64,000 nt of DNA from Nitrosomonas ureae (GTDB taxonomy: Bacteria > Pseudomonadota > Gammaproteobacteria > Burkholderiales > Nitrosomonadaceae): positions 1,054,001 to 1,118,000 of the forward strand of contig NZ_LT907782.1 of NCBI RefSeq assembly GCF_900206265.1. Direction: 5' to 3'. Each line of letters starts with the position of its first letter. Positions within the stretch are counted from its first letter, which is position 1. This document shows, in pieces, positions 56,826 through 64,000 of this stretch. The notes under the pieces were generated by a model. The model was not told where the DNA came from. It did no database searches and saw nothing but the letters and a program-made list of their open reading frames with translations. The translations under genes were made by a program, and so were the position numbers.

Positions 56826-56905
56826 CAAATTCAACTTTCATTTATGATATAAGTCCCCCATTGCAATTAAATAACATGATCCCCTCTGCAAAAATCATCT
56901 AATTT

Positions 56906-58417
56906 ATGTCTTTCAACCCCATTATCCTGTGGACAGATGCACTTATATATTTATTCGTTGGTATTGTATTTTTTTTGATTTGGTATGTAAGACGAAACGA
57001 ACATCTATTGACCCCCTGGAGACGTGTAGGACATAGTGCCAGCGGCATGTCCGCGCTGACAGTGCTACTTTTTTTCTTGATCGTAGGGTTACTCGATACT
57101 ATCCACTTTCGCCCCGCTCTCGATCATAAAACTCCGGATGGGAAAAACGTTTACAGTGTGGAAGTCTTGAGCGTACTTGATCTCCTGGTAACACCACTGC
57201 GCACGAATATGGAAAAAACCTATTCCGCGCCATTGGCGACACACCTCTACGCAAAAGAAACGATTGAGCTTCCCGATGGCAGCCAGGTCCGAACCTTCGC
57301 CCGACTTAAATACGGCGGAGCTCACCTGCAAAATCCTGATACGGATCATGTCGGTGATATTACATGGCGCAGCACAAAAGGTTTGATGGCTGGTTTTCTG
57401 GTCTGGTGCTTGTTTACCGCAGGTTTAATCACGTTATTGTCACATCGACATCAGAAAAGTTTTCCCCAAACCATCGCAACCATTTTGCGATGCAAAATGG
57501 AAATTCCCTGGCACGCCATTTTGATCACCTTATTAATTCTGCTGCTGATTATCGGTTGCGGAACAGCATTAGCCGGTCACTACCATGTCTTAGGTACTGA
57601 CAAGGTTGGACAAGACATTCTGTATCAATCACTCAAGAGCATTCGTGTCGCTCTGGTCATTGGTACTCTGACCACGTTGATTATGCTGCCATTTGCGCTA
57701 TTGCTCGGCATTATGGCGGGTTATTTCAGCGGTTGGATCGATGATGTCATTCAATATATTTATACCACACTGAATTCCATACCCAGCGTCCTATTGATCG
57801 CCGCTGCAGTACTTATGATGCAAGTGTATATCGAAACCCATTCAGAATTATTCGAAACCGTCGCCGCACGTGCCGATCTGCGTTTGTTATTCCTTTGTAT
57901 TATTCTTGGCGTGACCAGTTGGACCAGTTTATGCCGATTGCTTCGCGGCGAAGCGATGAAGCTGCGCGAATTGGAGTATATCCAGGCAGCCCATGCCTTT
58001 GGTGTCTCGCATTGGCGCATCATCACGCGCCACATTTTACCGAATGTAATGCACATCGTTTTAATTGCGACAGTCATGGATTTTAGTGGTTTGGTTCTGG
58101 CCGAAGCGGTTTTATCTTATGTCGGCGTGGGTGTCGATCCTTCCACGATGAGCTTTGGCACTATGATTAACGCGGCACGCTTGGAAATGGCACGCGAACC
58201 GATAGTCTGGTGGGCATTACTGGCAGCATTTGGATTTATGTTCACTTTGGTATTGAGCGCCAATTTATTTTCCGATGCAGTACAAAACGCTTTAGATCCA
58301 CGCACAAGAACGTTAAAACAAAGCAAGAAATTCTTTCAGAAATCAGAAAACAAATCACAACCATCAAGCAAAATATCCCAAGCTATCAAATCAACCGAAT
58401 CTTCTCATCAACCATGA
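56906..58417 (+). CDS. Peptide-type ABC transporter permease (OppC/YejE-like)
   Basis: 503 residues. A non-standard N-terminal part (about 1-190) has two membrane segments and a periplasmic loop with DGKNVYSVEVLS, a domain also seen in YejE-like permeases. The OppC-type permease core spans about 205-465, with GTDKVGQDILYQSLKSIRVAL and the EAA loop EYIQAAHAFGVSHWRIITRHILPN. The C-terminus is a charged tail. It overlaps the ATPase start as ATGA. The usual B permease and binding protein are not nearby, so the transporter is incomplete in this window. Confidence 0.88.
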   Translation: MSFNPIILWTDALIYLFVGIVFFLIWYVRRNEHLLTPWRRVGHSASGMSALTVLLFFLIVGLLDTIHFRPALDHKTPDGKNVYSVEVLSVLDLLVTPLRTNMEKTYSAPLATHLYAKETIELPDGSQVRTFARLKYGGAHLQNPDTDHVGDITWRSTKGLMAGFLVWCLFTAGLITLLSHRHQKSFPQTIATILRCKMEIPWHAILITLLILLLIIGCGTALAGHYHVLGTDKVGQDILYQSLKSIRVALVIGTLTTLIMLPFALLLGIMAGYFSGWIDDVIQYIYTTLNSIPSVLLIAAAVLMMQVYIETHSELFETVAARADLRLLFLCIILGVTSWTSLCRLLRGEAMKLRELEYIQAAHAFGVSHWRIITRHILPNVMHIVLIATVMDFSGLVLAEAVLSYVGVGVDPSTMSFGTMINAARLEMAREPIVWWALLAAFGFMFTLVLSANLFSDAVQNALDPRTRTLKQSKKFFQKSENKSQPSSKISQAIKSTESSHQP

Positions 58418-60474
58418 AAAATCTGCTGGAAATAGAGCATCTTGAAACCTTGCTGCATACCGGCAATGCGCCCGTGCGTGCAATCGATGGATTGTCTCTG
58501 GCCATTTTACCGGGTGAAACATTTGCATTACTCGGAGAATCCGGATGCGGCAAGTCAATGACAGCACTTTCCGTCATGCGCTTGCTACCTGAAGTAGGTG
58601 AAATTGTTGCCGGAAAAATCAAACTCAACGGCACAGATATTTTGCAACTCTCTGAAAGGGATATGCGCACAATCCGGGGTAAACGCATCAGTATGATTTT
58701 TCAGGAACCGATGTTGAGCCTGAATCCAGTGCTGACCATTGCTGAGCAAATTGAAGAAGTATTGAACCAGCATTTGCAATTATCCAAAAATGCAACCCGG
58801 CAACGCATTCAGGAATTGCTGGAACAGGTCGGCATTCCTGATGCAACGCAACGCATGCATGAATATCCGTTCCAGTTTTCCGGCGGCATGAAACAACGCG
58901 CCATGATCGCCATGGCGCTTGCGGGCGAACCCGAGTTGCTTATTGCCGATGAACCCACGACAGCCCTGGATGTGACAATACAAGCACAAGTCCTGGATTT
59001 GATGCGACAAGTTCAGCGGCGCACGCACATGGCAATTTTACTGATTACGCATGATCTGGGCGTAGTTGCCGAAATGGCTAAACGCATCGCAGTAATGTAC
59101 GCAGGAGAAATCGTCGAACTGGCTTCCCGGGATGATTTCTTTCACCGCCCGGCTCATCCCTACTCACAGCAGTTATTTGCATCTTTACCCGGAAAACAAA
59201 AACGTGATCAGGCATTAACTGTTATTCAGGGCAACGTGCCCTCCCTTGCACAACAGTTTAAGGGCTGCCGTTTTGTTGATCGCTGTAATCAAGCACTGGC
59301 TATCTGTCACCATACCATCCCCCAATGGCATCCGGCAACATCGGGAAGCCATCAGGTGCGGTGTCATCTGTATTTGGATCAGCAAAATGTCCCGGAGAAA
59401 CCATCAGCAAATAACGCTGAGCAGCGAGTCATCGCTTTTGATGCAAAAACCGATACGACAGAAGAAATATTATTACAAGTTACCGAACTCAAAGTCCACT
59501 TCCCGATTCGCAAAGGATTATTCAAACGTGTAGTCGGTCACGTTAAGGCAGTCGATGGCGTATCGCTAAAAATTGTTGCCGGACAAACTTTGGCATTAGT
59601 CGGTGAATCGGGATGCGGCAAGACAACGATCGGTAAAAGCATTCTGCAATTGATTGAACCAACCGCAGGAAGCGTGCGCTTCAGAAACCAGGAACTGGTT
59701 TCTCTGAAACGCGATCAGCTTCGGCAAATACGTTCTCAATTTCAAATTATATTCCAGGATCCTTACTCTTCACTGAATCCGCGCATGCGAATTATTGAAA
59801 TTCTGCGGGAAGGCATGGATGCGCTGATCATCAGAAAAAAAAATGGCTCTAAAACTCACGCTGCATCGTCAATTGATTCAAGAGAGAAAAAAATTGATGC
59901 ATTATTACGTCAAGTGGGCTTGCCTGTTGAGGTAAAATGGCGGTATCCGCATGAGTTCTCCGGTGGTCAGCGGCAGCGTATCGCCATTGCGCGTGCTTTG
60001 GCGGTTAATCCGGAACTATTAATCTGCGATGAGCCGACTAGCGCACTGGATGTATCGGTTCAGGCGCAAATCCTGAATCTGCTCAAATCGCTGCAAAATA
60101 ATTTAGGGCTTGCATTTTTATTTATTACCCACAACATCGCTGTTGTGGAATATTTGGCTGATGAGGTTGCTGTCATGTATTTGGGACGAATTGTTGAATA
60201 TGGGCGTATTGATGAGGTGATAAGCCATCCCAGGCATCCCTACACCCAAGCGTTGCTATCATCAGTTCCGCAAATTGAATCCAATCCCGACCGCCAAGTC
60301 ATTGCGTTGAAAGGTGACCTGCCATCTCCAGTCACACCGCCAACCGGCTGTCACTTCCATCCACGCTGCGCCAGCGCTATGCCCATTTGCCGCGTGACCT
60401 ATCCGCCGGTCAGCACATTCAGCGCAACGCATACAACCCATTGTTTCCTTTATCCACACCAACAAGTTTTTTGA
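58414..60474 (+). CDS. Double-domain peptide ABC transporter ATPase (YejF-like)
   Basis: 686 residues with two nucleotide-binding domains. NBD1 (about 5-260) has Walker A GESGCGKSM, the signature FSGGMKQRAMIA and Walker B LLIADEPTTALD. NBD2 (about 345-620) has Walker A GESGCGKTT, FSGGQRQRIAIA and LLICDEPTSALD. Each ends with an oligopeptide-type C-terminal extension with cysteines (CRFVDRCNQALAIC; CHFHPRCASAMPIC). I placed the start at 58414, where ATGA overlaps the permease stop; the longer frame from 58210 lies inside the permease. It powers the permease next door. Confidence 0.93.
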   Translation: MKNLLEIEHLETLLHTGNAPVRAIDGLSLAILPGETFALLGESGCGKSMTALSVMRLLPEVGEIVAGKIKLNGTDILQLSERDMRTIRGKRISMIFQEPMLSLNPVLTIAEQIEEVLNQHLQLSKNATRQRIQELLEQVGIPDATQRMHEYPFQFSGGMKQRAMIAMALAGEPELLIADEPTTALDVTIQAQVLDLMRQVQRRTHMAILLITHDLGVVAEMAKRIAVMYAGEIVELASRDDFFHRPAHPYSQQLFASLPGKQKRDQALTVIQGNVPSLAQQFKGCRFVDRCNQALAICHHTIPQWHPATSGSHQVRCHLYLDQQNVPEKPSANNAEQRVIAFDAKTDTTEEILLQVTELKVHFPIRKGLFKRVVGHVKAVDGVSLKIVAGQTLALVGESGCGKTTIGKSILQLIEPTAGSVRFRNQELVSLKRDQLRQIRSQFQIIFQDPYSSLNPRMRIIEILREGMDALIIRKKNGSKTHAASSIDSREKKIDALLRQVGLPVEVKWRYPHEFSGGQRQRIAIARALAVNPELLICDEPTSALDVSVQAQILNLLKSLQNNLGLAFLFITHNIAVVEYLADEVAVMYLGRIVEYGRIDEVISHPRHPYTQALLSSVPQIESNPDRQVIALKGDLPSPVTPPTGCHFHPRCASAMPICRVTYPPVSTFSATHTTHCFLYPHQQVF

Positions 60475-60478
60475 AATC

Positions 60479-62089
60479 ATGAGCATTCATAACGAAGTGG
60501 CGCGCCGCCGCACTTTCGCTATCATTTCCCATCCTGATGCAGGTAAAACTACGCTGACTGAAAAATTGTTGATGTATGCCGGTGCGATTCATATCGCCGG
60601 CAGCGTAAAAGCACGCAAAGCCAGCCGTCATGCCACCTCGGATTGGATGGAAATCGAAAAACAACGCGGTATCTCGGTCGCCAGTTCAGTCATGCAAATG
60701 GAATACCGCGATTGCGTCATTAACTTACTCGATACTCCCGGCCATCAGGATTTCTCAGAAGATACCTATCGTGTGCTCACCGCAGTCGATGCCGCACTGA
60801 TGGTAATTGATGCCGCCAATGGCGTCGAAGCACAGACATTACGTCTGCTGGAGGTCTGTCGTGCACGCAACACTCCGATCGTCACTTTTGTCAATAAAAT
60901 GGACCGTGAAGTGCGTGAACCGTTGGATTTGATTGATGAAATCGAACGTACCCTGGGTATGGCCACCATTCCATTCACCTGGCCGGTCGGCATGGGAAAA
61001 AACTTTCAAGGTGTCTGCGATCTGAAAAATGATTGTATGCGCATATTTCAAGCCGGATCTGACCGGGTCGACAATAAAAATGAAATGATCGCGCAGCTTG
61101 ACGATCCGCAGATCCAACAACGTTTCGGCACGGATTTGTCCAGCGCTTTACAGGCAATCGAGTTGATTAAAGGGGCTACACCGGCTTTTGATCATAAAGT
61201 GTTTCTTGCGGGTAAACAAACCCCTGTTTTCTTTGGTTCCGCGATCAACAATTTCGGTGTGCGGGAAATTCTCGATTCATTGGTCGATTTGGCTCCTCCC
61301 CCCGAGTCACGTAACGCTATTCAGCGCGAAGTATTGCCAGATGAAAAAAAATTTTCCGGCATGGTATTTAAAATTCAGGCCAATATGAATCTGGCACACC
61401 GCGACCGCATTGCCTTTGTGCGTATCTGCTCCGGTCATTTCAAGCGCGGCATGAACTTGAAAGTCGCACGCAACGGCAAGGATATCCGCACCAGTACAGT
61501 GGTATCTTTTTTGTCGCAACGTCGTGACATTCTTGAAGAAGCCTATCCCGGAGATATTATTGGCATACCGAATCACGGTACGTTGCAACTTGGCGACACT
61601 CTGACCGAAGGAGAGGTATTGCAATTCACCGGTCTGCCTTTTTTTGCTCCGGAAATTTTCCGTACCGTTGAAATTTCAGATCCGTTACGCAGCAAACAAT
61701 TGAAGCTGGGATTGACACAACTGGGTGAAGAAGGTGCGATTCAGGTATTCCGTCCACATTTGGGTAACCTGCTATTACTCGGTGCCGTTGGTACGTTACA
61801 GTTTGAAGTGGTTACTCATCGACTGCAATACGAATATGCGGTGGCTGCCCGGATAACGCCAGCTAAATATCAACTGGCACGCTGGATTACTTGTGACGAT
61901 ACACGTGAACTACAGCGATTTATTGAAGCCAACGCGCATCGGATCGCCTATGATGCTGTCGATGCTCCCACCTTTCTGGCCGCTTTTGGCGCGGAATTAA
62001 GTGTCGCAGAAGAAAACTGGCCGGCGATTCGTTTTCATAAATTACGCGAACACGCCGGTTTGGTGTTTCAGGATCATATCAACGCATAA
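60479..62089 (+). CDS. prfC: Peptide chain release factor 3
   Basis: A 536-residue translational GTPase. G motifs are HPDAGKTTLTEK (G1, near 18), DTPGHQDFSEDT (G3, near 80) and NKMDRE (G4, near 138). The C-terminal part has the RF3-specific AAFGAELSVAEENWPAIRF. It removes RF1/RF2 from the ribosome after termination. It begins 4 bases after the ABC ATPase stop and is followed 11 bases later by the phosphoesterase gene, so it may be co-transcribed with both. Confidence 0.97.
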   Translation: MSIHNEVARRRTFAIISHPDAGKTTLTEKLLMYAGAIHIAGSVKARKASRHATSDWMEIEKQRGISVASSVMQMEYRDCVINLLDTPGHQDFSEDTYRVLTAVDAALMVIDAANGVEAQTLRLLEVCRARNTPIVTFVNKMDREVREPLDLIDEIERTLGMATIPFTWPVGMGKNFQGVCDLKNDCMRIFQAGSDRVDNKNEMIAQLDDPQIQQRFGTDLSSALQAIELIKGATPAFDHKVFLAGKQTPVFFGSAINNFGVREILDSLVDLAPPPESRNAIQREVLPDEKKFSGMVFKIQANMNLAHRDRIAFVRICSGHFKRGMNLKVARNGKDIRTSTVVSFLSQRRDILEEAYPGDIIGIPNHGTLQLGDTLTEGEVLQFTGLPFFAPEIFRTVEISDPLRSKQLKLGLTQLGEEGAIQVFRPHLGNLLLLGAVGTLQFEVVTHRLQYEYAVAARITPAKYQLARWITCDDTRELQRFIEANAHRIAYDAVDAPTFLAAFGAELSVAEENWPAIRFHKLREHAGLVFQDHINA

Positions 62090-62100
62090 GGGCACACAGG

Positions 62101-63168
62101 ATGATATGGATACCGGCTATTTTATTATTCATCTTTTTTACAGTATCCACGCAGGCTAGTAATTTAATCTCCCCCTCGGCTGATCATCTTACCCGGTTTG
62201 TTGTTATGGGTGACATGCCTTACACCGATACCGAATATGCCCTGCTGGAGCAGCCTGATGGCACCATCGCCAAAGCCATTCGCACACTTAACCCCCCCGT
62301 ACTCATTCATCTGGGAGACTTCAAGCAGGGCCGGATAAGCTGCAGCGACGAATTGTTCCTGGATCATTACCGCCAAATTGCACAGCTCAATCCCCATAGA
62401 GTTGTCTATACCCCCGGCGACAATGAATGGGTGGATTGTGATCGATTTACCTTTTCCGCGCGCTATGACGAACTGGAACGGCTCAACTTCTTGCGTCAGC
62501 TCTTTTTTCACCAGGATCACCATCAATTAACTAAAGACATTCCCGGTCTTGTGCGGCAAGAAGGCTTTATCGAAAATGCACGATGGGAATCCAGTCCAGT
62601 TGTTTTTGCCACACTGCATGTTCCCGGAACAAATAACGGTCGTATGGAAATTTTACGCAGCAACCTGCAGGATGCCTTGGACGAAGCCGATTATCGCGAT
62701 CAAGCCAATGAACAATGGTTACGGCAATTATTCATCGCGGCAGAATCCGCGTCAGCACTTGTCATTGCATTCCACGCCGATATTTTTAATTTTGATCATA
62801 AGAAGCCTGCTTGTACAATCGAGAATCGCACGAATTGCGATGGCTATCGAAAGCTGCGTGATTTGATTAAGCGCCAAGTTGCACAATTCGCCAAACCGGT
62901 TTTGGTAATTCATGGCGACTCTCAGGCATATTGCCTGCACCAACCGTATACATCGATTCCTAATCTCTGGCGGCTCAATGCCCCCGGAGACTATAGACAC
63001 ATCGATGCCAGTCAGGTCGTGTTTGATCCAGAAAATAAAAATACGCCCTTCACCGCTAGCGGCGTGCTTGACCGCAAACCTGCTCCGGCAATCTGCAGCT
63101 ATAGTATTTTCGGTTCATCCCGACATTCTCCATCTTTATCTTTATTTCCAAGAAGACAGCTATCATGA
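62101..63168 (+). CDS. Secreted calcineurin-like metallophosphoesterase
   Basis: 355 residues. A signal peptide (about 1-19) ends in TQA. The two-metal phosphoesterase pattern is visible: VVMGDMPY near 36, IHLGDFKQG near 70, TPGDNEW near 105, and a later VIHGDSQAY near 268, with FHADI near 225 as a further histidine. The substrate is unknown. The last 35 residues are serine- and arginine-rich, past the domain end. The stop overlaps the yicC start as ATGA. Confidence 0.8.
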   Translation: MIWIPAILLFIFFTVSTQASNLISPSADHLTRFVVMGDMPYTDTEYALLEQPDGTIAKAIRTLNPPVLIHLGDFKQGRISCSDELFLDHYRQIAQLNPHRVVYTPGDNEWVDCDRFTFSARYDELERLNFLRQLFFHQDHHQLTKDIPGLVRQEGFIENARWESSPVVFATLHVPGTNNGRMEILRSNLQDALDEADYRDQANEQWLRQLFIAAESASALVIAFHADIFNFDHKKPACTIENRTNCDGYRKLRDLIKRQVAQFAKPVLVIHGDSQAYCLHQPYTSIPNLWRLNAPGDYRHIDASQVVFDPENKNTPFTASGVLDRKPAPAICSYSIFGSSRHSPSLSLFPRRQLS

Positions 63169-64000
63169 TATTCAGCATGACCGGTTACGCCGCGGTTAGC
63201 CAGGAAACACCTCACGGATCTTTCAGCATTGAAATACGCTCAGTCAATAACCGCTATTTGGATATTCTATTCCGCCTGCCGGATGAGTTCCGCAAGCAAG
63301 AAGCAGTAATGCGAGAACTGCTCACTGCGCAACTCGGTCGCGGCAAAGTCGAATGCCGTCTGAATTTTTCCCCATCAGTCAGCACGGTAAATTTGCAACA
63401 ACTGGATCACACGCTATTAGAGCAATTACTGCAACTGGAACAAATGATTAAAACACGACATTCCGTAGCGGCATCGCTAACCGTCGCAGAAATTCTTAAA
63501 TGGCCTGGCATATTGGGAAGTAATCACGCAAATATCGAAGAATTCGATGAAATCACGGTAATGCTGCTGCAAACTGCACTGAACGATTTAAAAACCGCAC
63601 GGATACGGGAAGGTAATAAACTCAAATCAATTCTACTGAATCGCATCGAGCAAATGCGTCAACTTTTACAGATAGCATCACCGCGGATTCCCGCACTTAT
63701 CTCGGCTTTTGAAGAAAAGCTGCGTACTCGCCTTGAAGAAATTTTAGGTAACTATGAAAATGAACGGATTCACCAGGAAATTACATTATTTGCCGGAAAA
63801 ATCGATGTGGACGAAGAGCTCTCGCGTCTGCAAGCACATCTGAATGAAGTGGAGCACATTCTAAATAAGGGCGGCTATGTCGGGAAACGGCTCGATTTCA
63901 TGATGCAGGAACTGCATCGCGAAGCCAATACCATCGGATCAAAGTCGGTTGATTTGGAAATCACGCGAATCTCTATGGAGTTGAAGGTGATCATTGAGCA
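63165..64000 (+). CDS. yicC: YicC-family endoribonuclease, 5' part
   Basis: The open frame runs to the window end (278 codons visible). The start MIFSMTGYA matches the YicC opening (MIxSMTGFA), and SFSIEIRSVNNRYLDI with LLTAQLGRGKVEC follows. The visible C-terminal part has EEHILNKGGYVGKRLDFMMQELHREANTIGSK-like sequence, where DUF1732 begins. E. coli YicC has been reported to cleave RNA. It starts as ATGA overlapping the phosphoesterase stop. The end lies outside the window. Confidence 0.93.
   Translation, partial: MIFSMTGYAAVSQETPHGSFSIEIRSVNNRYLDILFRLPDEFRKQEAVMRELLTAQLGRGKVECRLNFSPSVSTVNLQQLDHTLLEQLLQLEQMIKTRHSVAASLTVAEILKWPGILGSNHANIEEFDEITVMLLQTALNDLKTARIREGNKLKSILLNRIEQMRQLLQIASPRIPALISAFEEKLRTRLEEILGNYENERIHQEITLFAGKIDVDEELSRLQAHLNEVEHILNKGGYVGKRLDFMMQELHREANTIGSKSVDLEITRISMELKVIIE

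Noticed and set aside
58210..58413. N-terminal extension of the ABC ATPase
   Set aside because: It lies inside the permease gene in another frame; the ATG at 58414 overlaps the permease stop as ATGA and starts the first ATPase domain.

Overview
The window comes from an ammonia-oxidising betaproteobacterium, most likely Nitrosomonas or a close relative. The best marker is a stand-alone amoC (ammonia monooxygenase subunit C) at 52.5-53.3 kb that keeps all three copper-site ligands. Supporting context is a CO2/bicarbonate uptake pair (sbtA-sbtB), betaproteobacterial housekeeping clusters (ribF-ileS-lspA, dapF-DUF484-xerC, hslV-hslU, prfC) and many periplasmic redox proteins. No tRNA, rRNA or CRISPR array was seen.

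Layout. 0-0.2 kb: the 3' end of a YcgR-like PilZ gene. 0.75-4.2 kb (minus): an ECF42-type sigma factor followed by two DGPF/YCII proteins, a DUF1428 protein and a secreted DUF1579 protein, probably one operon. 5.1-10.5 kb: three tandem copies of a secreted glycosidase-like gene, each with a related upstream region. 10.7-13.1 kb: a PAS-GGDEF-EAL protein and arfB. 13.4-14.3 kb: the scar of a type I restriction system (hsdM start, IS5-like transposase tail, hsdR end). 14.3-20.2 kb: a NYN-domain protein, a flavin monooxygenase, selO, small envelope or metabolic proteins and a 141-bp MITE. 20.3-26.3 kb: two envelope proteins, a FixL/FixJ-like two-component pair, divergent from a small secreted protein plus sbtA and sbtB, then a second MITE copy. 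26.3-30.6 kb (minus): ribF-ileS-lspA. 31.0-32.0 kb: a short RTX protein. 32.3-35.6 kb: ovothiol synthesis genes ovoA-ovoB. 35.7-42.0 kb: dapE, then convergent hslV-hslU, xerC, DUF484, dapF and a GNAT gene. 42.3-51.4 kb (minus): a large redox cluster made of an RTX-tailed animal-type haem peroxidase, a Tat-exported multicopper oxidase, a Tat-like SCO1 protein and a secreted unknown. 51.9-53.3 kb: a PGPGW membrane protein and amoC. 53.7-56.6 kb: a porin behind two PHO-box-like sites, then pstS. 56.9-64 kb: a peptide ABC permease and a double ATPase, prfC, a secreted metallophosphoesterase and the start of yicC.

How it fits together. The region joins nitrifier energy metabolism (amoC), inorganic carbon uptake (SbtA with its PII-like partner SbtB), phosphate scavenging (porin and PstS), thiol antioxidant synthesis (ovothiol) and an extracellular or periplasmic oxidase set (peroxidase, copper oxidase and copper chaperone). 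The most unusual parts are the peroxidase/multicopper-oxidase/SCO cluster, the triplicated secreted glycosidase-like genes and the type I restriction scar. Functions are read from motifs and family knowledge; no database search was possible.
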